Positions 58,762-64,000 of a DNA stretch of 64,000 bases are shown here, in pieces. A program made the translations under genes and the position numbers. Source of the DNA: an uncultured Gammaproteobacteria bacterium (GTDB lineage Bacteria; Pseudomonadota; Gammaproteobacteria; Pseudomonadales; Pseudohongiellaceae); contig CAJXRP010000011.1 of NCBI GenBank assembly GCA_913060495.1, positions 1 through 64,000 of the forward strand. The letters run 5' to 3'. Under the pieces are notes generated by a model, which saw nothing but the letters and a program-made list of their open reading frames with translations, was not told the DNA's origin and did no database searches. Position 1 is the first letter of the stretch. Every line of letters begins with the position of its first letter.

Positions 58762-59904
58762 ATGAGTAATAGGGATAGTTTTGATATCTGCGTGATCGGC
58801 GCCGGCGTAATAGGCTTAGCGACCGCCTATGAACTTGCCAAGAAATACAAAAACCAAGATGTAAGCATTGTGATACTAGAGAGTGAATCAAGCTTTGGGC
58901 AACACATAAGCAGTCGCAACAGTGAGGTTATTCATGCTGGCATCTACTATCCAACCGACAGCCTAAAAGCCAAGCTTTGTGTTGAGGGCAAAGAGCTACT
59001 CTACAGCTACTCAGAACAGTTCAATATTCCGCACAAGAAAATTGGCAAACTCATAGTCGCAAAAAAGTCAGAAGCCAATGCCCTGACACAGCTTAGAGAA
59101 AAGGCAATTGCAAACGGAGTATTAGATTTACAATTTTTGAATAGAGCTGAATTGCAAAAACTTGAACCTGAAATTGATGCTCATGCCGCACTGCTTTCAC
59201 CCTCGACGGGAATCATAGACAGCCACGCCTATATGCAAAGCCTACTCCATCAAGCAGAAATACTCGGAGTACAATTTGCCCCCTACTCACGCGTCGAAAA
59301 AATTGATACTGACAAAGAAACCTTCGTCATGCATTGTCAGATAGGCGAAAATAAGAACGCAGAGGAATATCAATTTGATTGCCGGCAACTAATCAATTCC
59401 GCCGGATTACAGGCACAGTCTATAGCCCGCACCATCTCCAAAGTACCAAAAAATACTATCCCTAAGCTTCACTATTGCAAGGGAGACTACTTCGATTATC
59501 GCGGGCACAATCCTTTTAGCCATTTAATCTATCCAATGCCGGAAGCCAATACAGCTGGCCTGGGAATTCACGCAACGATGGATCTTTCATCGCAACTTAA
59601 ATTCGGGCCCGACACTGATTTCGTAGAGAACATTGCCTTCGAGATTGACGACAGCAAGGCGAAAACCTTTGCGAGAAATATCTCTTCCTATTTCCCAGCT
59701 ATCAAGACTGCCGATCTAAAGCCGGCATACTCGGGAATAAGACCAAAATTATCTGGGCAGAGTGAAGCCGCAGTCGACTTCAACATTCAAGGAGAAAGCG
59801 TACATGGGGTGCCCGGCTTGATTCAGCTGTTCGGCATGGAGTCGCCAGGGCTGACGGCGAGTCTTGCAATAGGTAAACATATTGCACGCAGCGTCCAGCT
59901 TTAG
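58762..59904 (+). CDS. lhgO: FAD-dependent oxidoreductase, L-2-hydroxyglutarate oxidase type
   Basis: A 380-residue DAO-fold flavoprotein. The FAD motif GAGVIGLATAYELA is at 12-25; HISSRNSEVIHAGIYYPTDSLKA and LCVEGKELLYSY match the LhgO/L2HGDH family. E. coli LhgO returns L-2-hydroxyglutarate to 2-oxoglutarate and passes electrons to the quinone pool. Some relatives take other hydroxy acids. CAGGAATT precedes the ATG. It follows the AlkB-like gene by 44 bases and may be co-transcribed; a 2-oxoglutarate link between the two is speculative. Confidence 0.85.
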   Translation: MSNRDSFDICVIGAGVIGLATAYELAKKYKNQDVSIVILESESSFGQHISSRNSEVIHAGIYYPTDSLKAKLCVEGKELLYSYSEQFNIPHKKIGKLIVAKKSEANALTQLREKAIANGVLDLQFLNRAELQKLEPEIDAHAALLSPSTGIIDSHAYMQSLLHQAEILGVQFAPYSRVEKIDTDKETFVMHCQIGENKNAEEYQFDCRQLINSAGLQAQSIARTISKVPKNTIPKLHYCKGDYFDYRGHNPFSHLIYPMPEANTAGLGIHATMDLSSQLKFGPDTDFVENIAFEIDDSKAKTFARNISSYFPAIKTADLKPAYSGIRPKLSGQSEAAVDFNIQGESVHGVPGLIQLFGMESPGLTASLAIGKHIARSVQL

Positions 59905-59933
59905 ATTCAAGATTACCCGCCACGAAATAAGCT

Positions 59934-60284
59934 CTATAACGTCATCGATTGACATGACGCTACTTTGTAATTGCAAAGCTTAGTTTCGATTAATGATCTA
60001 AGCTGCGAGTCGCTACGCTGGAAGTGCAAACCTATCCCTTTGCAGTGATTGCCACGAATATTTGCCGGCGTAATCCAGACAATATTTGTTATACAAAAAT
60101 ATTGCTGCGAATCGTCGAGAAGTTTTAGCAAGAGGCAGATGCTGTCGTGAAACTTATAGGTGGAGTCTGCAGAAACAGGTAAGAATAGGCCTCCGTTTTT
60201 TAAGAAGGGCATGTAACTACTTTTAAGTGTGCTAAGACTATCGATGTGAATCGAAACAATGGCTGTGCTGACTATGATGGGCAA
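59934..60284 (-). CDS. pilZ: Type IV pilus assembly protein PilZ
   Basis: A 116-residue PilZ-domain protein of the PilZ (not c-di-GMP receptor) type. SSYMPFLKNGGLFLPV and VWITPANIRGNHCKGIGLHF match Pseudomonas PilZ, which lacks the RxxxR c-di-GMP motif. It acts with FimX and PilB in pilus assembly. A TTG at 60284 gives the same spacing to YMPF as in Pseudomonas; a GTG at 60323, right after holB, would add 13 residues. The order tmk-holB-pilZ is conserved. Confidence 0.85.
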   Translation of the reverse strand: MPIIVSTAIVSIHIDSLSTLKSSYMPFLKNGGLFLPVSADSTYKFHDSICLLLKLLDDSQQYFCITNIVWITPANIRGNHCKGIGLHFQRSDSQLRSLIETKLCNYKVASCQSMTL

Positions 60285-60328
60285 TTCCCTTTTCCCGCCG
60301 CCTATAAGTAGCCTTGCGCACACTTTAT

Positions 60329-61396
60329 TCAGCGTAGGTTTAGCTTACTCCATTGCCACAAAATGGACTCCATAATGAGCTGTGGATTCGGGTTTGTAGA
60401 AGAGGCTAGCTGCTTTCTAGCAGTTTCTACTTCTGTATAGAAGAGCGCTAACGACTTGGCAACTGCTTGGGCAAGTAACTTTTCTTTAGCAGGAACTAAT
60501 AAAGAGTACATATTCTCCAGCCCAGGATCACCTTCGTTCTCTGCGATGCCGGTTAAGCTGTATTTAGTAAGTTTAGACAAGAAAGCTGAGAAGTGCTGCA
60601 AAACTTCCGATTCTCCAATCTTCGACGCTAACGGGAGAATTTGTTGAATAGATTTCTTGCCAGTTTTTACGTCACAAATACCCTGTAAGAACTGCGCTCT
60701 CGCGGCAAGCGAGTCCCCTTCCGCCAACTGAAGCGCTATAAGCGGCCTCATGTCACTAGCCTCTAATAAGGCATTTACATTTCCTTCCCCAATAATTTCC
60801 TGCAACCAAGCGGCGGCAATGTCAGCACGAGGAACTGGAAATGCGAGCTTCTGACAACGACTGCGTATTGTAGCCACGAGCCGACCTGGATGATCGGAGA
60901 CAAGGAAAACATGGGTATCGTCATTCGGCTCTTCTAATGTTTTCAATAGAGCATTCGCGGCATTCGCGTTCAGTAGATGTGCGTCTTGTATGATGGCAAC
61001 CTTCGCGCCACCAGAATGGCTACTACGAATAACGAATTCTGATAGTCTGCGAATCTGATCGATCTTAATGTTCTTGCTACCCTCTTCCAGTTCGATCGCT
61101 AGAATATCAGGATGGTTACCCGCACCCCCTTTAAGACAGTTCGAGCATGATCCGCAGGCAACGGACAATTGTGTATTAGCGTTTACAGCACTTTGTGCAA
61201 TGGGATTTAGACAGAGAGCATATCTAGCAAAACTGTCGGCGAAGAGGGATTTACCTAAACCCTCACTTCCGCAAAGTAGGTAGGCATGTGCCAATTTCTT
61301 GGCAGTGAATCCGCGGCTGAGTTGCGCCCACTGTGCGCCTTGCCAAGGAAATGGCGCACTTGCAGCGTTTATTGAACTTACAGTGGTTTCGGTCAT
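60329..61396 (-). CDS. holB: DNA polymerase III subunit delta'
   Basis: A 355-residue AAA+ clamp-loader subunit. The degenerate P-loop reads CGSEGLGKSLFADSFA; four cysteines (CLNP, CGSCSNC) hold zinc; and NALLKTLEEP with TIRSRCQKL complete the pattern. It belongs to the clamp loader that puts the beta clamp on DNA. It follows tmk by 11 bases. Confidence 0.95.
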   Translation of the reverse strand: MTETTVSSINAASAPFPWQGAQWAQLSRGFTAKKLAHAYLLCGSEGLGKSLFADSFARYALCLNPIAQSAVNANTQLSVACGSCSNCLKGGAGNHPDILAIELEEGSKNIKIDQIRRLSEFVIRSSHSGGAKVAIIQDAHLLNANAANALLKTLEEPNDDTHVFLVSDHPGRLVATIRSRCQKLAFPVPRADIAAAWLQEIIGEGNVNALLEASDMRPLIALQLAEGDSLAARAQFLQGICDVKTGKKSIQQILPLASKIGESEVLQHFSAFLSKLTKYSLTGIAENEGDPGLENMYSLLVPAKEKLLAQAVAKSLALFYTEVETARKQLASSTNPNPQLIMESILWQWSKLNLR

Positions 61397-61407
61397 CTTT
61401 TTCTACT

Positions 61408-62046
61408 TTATGTGATCCTCGAAAGACCCTTCTCTAAGGCGGCCAAGAGGTCCAGCTTTACACTCTCTAAAGGCTTGGATGCATCGATCACCGTGCAGCG
61501 CTGGGGCTCAGCTTGAGCAATATCAAGATAACCCTGTCGCACCATACGGAAAAAGCTCTGCTGCTCTTGCTCAAATCTGTCGAGTTCGCCACGATTGCTT
61601 GCTCGCTGCATACCTATCTCTGGGTCGAGGTCCAAGATAATAGTTAGATCAGGACGTAGTTCTCCCTGCACCATTGCCTGCAATTGTCCTATAGTATCAA
61701 CACTGAGTCCCCGCCCTGCCCCTTGGTAGGCAAATGTCGCATCGGTAAAACGGTCGCAGACAACCCATTTCCCGTCTGCTAGCGCAGGCTCAATAACTTT
61801 ATCTAGATGTTGTGCTCTAGCGGCAAATACCAGTAATAATTCCGTCAACTCCGACATTTTCTCTTCGTATACGGCAAGCAAAAGATCTCTGATTTTTTCT
61901 GCTAGCTGTGTCCCCCCAGGCTCTCGAGTAAGCACGTATTCAATGCCCTGCTGCTCGAGATACTCAGTGATGAACTCAATGTTTGTACTCTTACCGACTC
62001 CCTCCGCACCTTCCAGTGTCAAAAAGAGGCCACGCTTATTTGCCAT
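61408..62046 (-). CDS. tmk: Thymidylate kinase
   Basis: A 212-residue kinase: P-loop LEGAEGVGKSTNIEF, DR-x motif CDRFTDATFAYQGAGRGL and lid GGTQLAEKIRDLLL. It makes dTDP from dTMP. It lies in the conserved pabC-mltG-tmk-holB-pilZ run, 59 bases after mltG. Length is typical. Confidence 0.97.
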   Translation of the reverse strand: MANKRGLFLTLEGAEGVGKSTNIEFITEYLEQQGIEYVLTREPGGTQLAEKIRDLLLAVYEEKMSELTELLLVFAARAQHLDKVIEPALADGKWVVCDRFTDATFAYQGAGRGLSVDTIGQLQAMVQGELRPDLTIILDLDPEIGMQRASNRGELDRFEQEQQSFFRMVRQGYLDIAQAEPQRCTVIDASKPLESVKLDLLAALEKGLSRIT

Positions 62047-62105
62047 GATCTTTCACTTTTTTATCAATTCACATTGTCGTAATAGCCGGGGCTAGGCACT
62101 TTGGT

Positions 62106-63119
62106 CTAGTTGCTGGTGCCTAGCTGATACTCGCGAACAGCGGCGTTATGTTCCTCTAAGGTCCGCGAGAACTGATGGCTCCCGTCGCCCTTTGCCACAA
62201 AATACAGGTAGTCTGAGGCAGAAGGATTGAGCGCCGCATTGATCGACTCCTCTCCGCTTAATGCTATCGGTGTCGGCGGCAAGCCTGCTATACGATACGT
62301 ATTATAGGGAGTCTCCTCCGATAAATCTGCTCGCCTGATATTGCCGTCGTAGCGATCGCCCATACCATAAATGGTCGTTGGATCAGATTGCAGGCGCATC
62401 CCTTGATCTAGCCGAGTTACAAAGACTGCGGCTATCAGACCACGTTCGCTGTTACTCGCCGATTCCTTTTCGATGATAGAAGCCATAATAAGCGCCTCAT
62501 AGGGATTGGCATAGGGTAAAGCGCCAAGACGCGACTCCCAAGCCTCAGTTAATATAGTATCGAGCCTTTCATTCGCCCTAAGCAATAACTCGATATCAGA
62601 AGTGCCCTTCGTATAAAAATAGGTATCGGGATAGAGCAAACCTTCTGGGTTTTCAGCATCCAAGTTCATGCGCAGTGCTATTTCCGCCAGACTGCTGCTG
62701 GTCAGCGTGCCATGGATATTTTCCGCACTGAAGATTGCATCCAATGCCTGTTGGAACGTCCATCCTTCTACCAGAGTTATTCGATATTGCACGGATTCGC
62801 CACGGACAATTTTGTCCAGCAACTGCACCGGTGTAATTCCTGACTGAATTTCATATTCCCCAGTTTGGATGCTGTTTTCTACTCCTTGTAGGCGCGCCCA
62901 AATTTTGAACACTGTAGGGCTAGAGAGATAACCCAGTTCGCCTAGTTCCTTTGCGACTCGTGACAAGGAACTTCCTGCTACGACTTCAATTTTTACGGGA
63001 GCGGAGTCAATGGACGGTAACGCGATTTCCGCAAACAATGCTCTATAACTATATAGCCCAGCTGCAACGAAGATCACGCAGATTGTTACGCTAACTATAG
63101 CTAAGTGTCTTTTTCTCAT
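62106..63119 (-). CDS. mltG: Endolytic murein transglycosylase MltG
   Basis: A 337-residue inner-membrane protein: one N-terminal helix (~5-25), a LysM-like part, then the YceG catalytic domain with the Glu in MASIIEKES and the late block LQSDPTTIYGMGDRYDG and AGLPPTPIALSGEESI. It cuts nascent glycan strands. The ATG at 63119 overlaps the pabC stop (ATGA), which fixes the start; the frame runs upstream inside pabC. Confidence 0.95.
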   Translation of the reverse strand: MRKRHLAIVSVTICVIFVAAGLYSYRALFAEIALPSIDSAPVKIEVVAGSSLSRVAKELGELGYLSSPTVFKIWARLQGVENSIQTGEYEIQSGITPVQLLDKIVRGESVQYRITLVEGWTFQQALDAIFSAENIHGTLTSSSLAEIALRMNLDAENPEGLLYPDTYFYTKGTSDIELLLRANERLDTILTEAWESRLGALPYANPYEALIMASIIEKESASNSERGLIAAVFVTRLDQGMRLQSDPTTIYGMGDRYDGNIRRADLSEETPYNTYRIAGLPPTPIALSGEESINAALNPSASDYLYFVAKGDGSHQFSRTLEEHNAAVREYQLGTSN

Positions 63120-63961
63120 AGTGCGCTGTTTTGAAATAACGTGTATTGAATCTCTTGAGCCGCTATTGCATATTTTGTTTGATCCGGCGCTGCTTGCCAA
63201 TCTACATTCTGAATTTCGAGCACAGGCCAAACACCAAAGACGCTATTGCAGAGTAAGATCTCGTCCGCTTCTTGCAACTGCGCAAGACTAAGCGGCTTTC
63301 TAATTACAGCTGTTGCCTGCTTGCCGAACTCCTCGATAAGGTGGTTTAGCATAACTCCTTCTACTCCGCTGCGACTAAGATCTGATGTAAGCAATTCGTT
63401 ATCGACTGCGAGGAGCAAATTACTTCTACAACCCTCGATGACATAGCCATCTTCATCCATGCACAAACCTTCATCAAAGTTCGCTGGTATCTGTGCGCTG
63501 GCCAACACTTGATCCAACCTGTTTAGGTGCTTGATGCCGCCTAGATGCGAATTACTCGAGAGCCTATGATCACATAGAATTACTCTTGCCCCCTTAGCTG
63601 TATCAGGAACAATATATTCGATTAACTGCAATACACGAGAGCAGTCGGCATGCTTTGCAGGCGCATAACCTCTGCCTCCTTCTCCACGAGTAATAGTTAT
63701 TTTGAGTATGACGTCAGCGTTATTATTACTCTGCAACAGCTGTGAGATTTCATTCATTAGTAAATCGAAATCTACCGATAGCCGCAACACCTTGCAGGCA
63801 TGCTTGAGTCGCCTGAGATGCGCAGGCCAAAGTATTGGTTCATTAGAGAGAATTCTAACAGTCTCGAAGCAGCCGTCGCCATATTGAAAGCCGCGATCGC
63901 GAATTGAAATTTGATCCGCTTGCTGTCCGTTTATTAAACTTTGCAAGGGGCCGTCTAGCAT
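63116..63961 (-). CDS. pabC: Aminodeoxychorismate lyase
   Basis: A 281-residue class IV PLP enzyme. INGQQADQISIRDRGFQYGDG at the start holds the phosphate site; the PLP lysine is in GGIKHLNRLDQVLA, and DGYVIEGCRSNLLL is conserved. It splits aminodeoxychorismate to p-aminobenzoate and pyruvate. It is complete; only 39 bases lie upstream in the window. It is translationally coupled to mltG. Confidence 0.95.
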   Translation of the reverse strand: MLDGPLQSLINGQQADQISIRDRGFQYGDGCFETVRILSNEPILWPAHLRRLKHACKVLRLSVDFDLLMNEISQLLQSNNNADVILKITITRGEGGRGYAPAKHADCSRVLQLIEYIVPDTAKGARVILCDHRLSSNSHLGGIKHLNRLDQVLASAQIPANFDEGLCMDEDGYVIEGCRSNLLLAVDNELLTSDLSRSGVEGVMLNHLIEEFGKQATAVIRKPLSLAQLQEADEILLCNSVFGVWPVLEIQNVDWQAAPDQTKYAIAAQEIQYTLFQNSAL

Positions 63962-64000
63962 GAGAGGGAACCGGCTATTTAAGCCTAGAGAAAATCAAGC

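Overview
The window reads as a chromosome segment of a marine-type gammaproteobacterium, probably of the Pseudomonas/Cellvibrio side of the class. Most of it is core gene order known from that group: tRNA-Cys/tRNA-Leu, purB-hflD-mnmA-nudJ, cspD/clpS-clpA-infA-bpt-aat-trxB/ftsK-lolA-crcB-serS-cysG, tusDCBE-yccA, and pabC-mltG-tmk-holB-pilZ. I see no rRNA, no CRISPR array and no intact insertion sequence.

Region by region. 1-1.07 kb: the end of a tRNA-Cys and a complete tRNA-Leu(UAA), followed by a 0.88 kb segment with one lipoprotein gene; a second copy of the tRNA-Leu 3' end closes it, the scar of an integrated element. 1.1-4.8 kb: the most unusual locus. A stand-alone ketoacyl synthase III (FabH-like, complete Cys-His-Asn triad) lies between two paralogous regulators, each with about seven membrane helices joined to a Fis-type DNA-binding helix-turn-helix and no kinase. 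A long gene-free region with a near-perfect palindrome separates the divergent genes. 4.9-12.7 kb: YjdM/PhnA, a secreted six-repeat tectonin protein, a DUF4097-like exported protein, an NhaC-type antiporter, a MerR-PAS-class III cyclase fusion with its own promoter/operator, GlpE, a small membrane protein and an SMP-30-like lipoprotein. 12.9-23.8 kb: an AbgT transporter, an exported epoxide hydrolase, ArgD, a patatin lipase, a 5'-nucleotidase, the sulfur genes (TSUP exporter, CysB, APS-type CysH) and ThrH.

23.8-47.4 kb is almost all housekeeping: PabB, RoxA, PurB, HflD, MnmA, NudJ, MoaCDE, RluE, CspD, the whole N-degron machinery (ClpS, ClpA, Bpt, Aat), InfA, TrxB, FtsK, LolA, CrcB, SerS, CysG, the TusDCBE relay, YccA and tRNA-Ser. 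47.4-58 kb: a possible small RNA, the Prc protease, a lone tyrosine recombinase, the molybdate set modABC/modE with a recognisable ModE operator, a CBS protein, a decayed lipoprotein gene beside a perfect 16-bp hairpin, and Gor. 58-64 kb: an AlkB-like dioxygenase, an LhgO-type oxidase, and pilZ-holB-tmk-mltG-pabC.

Functional links. TusBCDE passes sulfur to MnmA for tRNA 2-thiolation. CysB, CysH, CysG (siroheme) and TSUP belong to sulfate assimilation. ModABC/ModE supply molybdate for the cofactor whose pterin is made with MoaC, MoaD and MoaE. PabB and PabC make p-aminobenzoate, and AbgT may move its glutamate conjugate. The best candidates for undescribed biology are the ketosynthase/membrane-HTH trio, the DNA-binding cyclase and the tRNA-Leu cassette.
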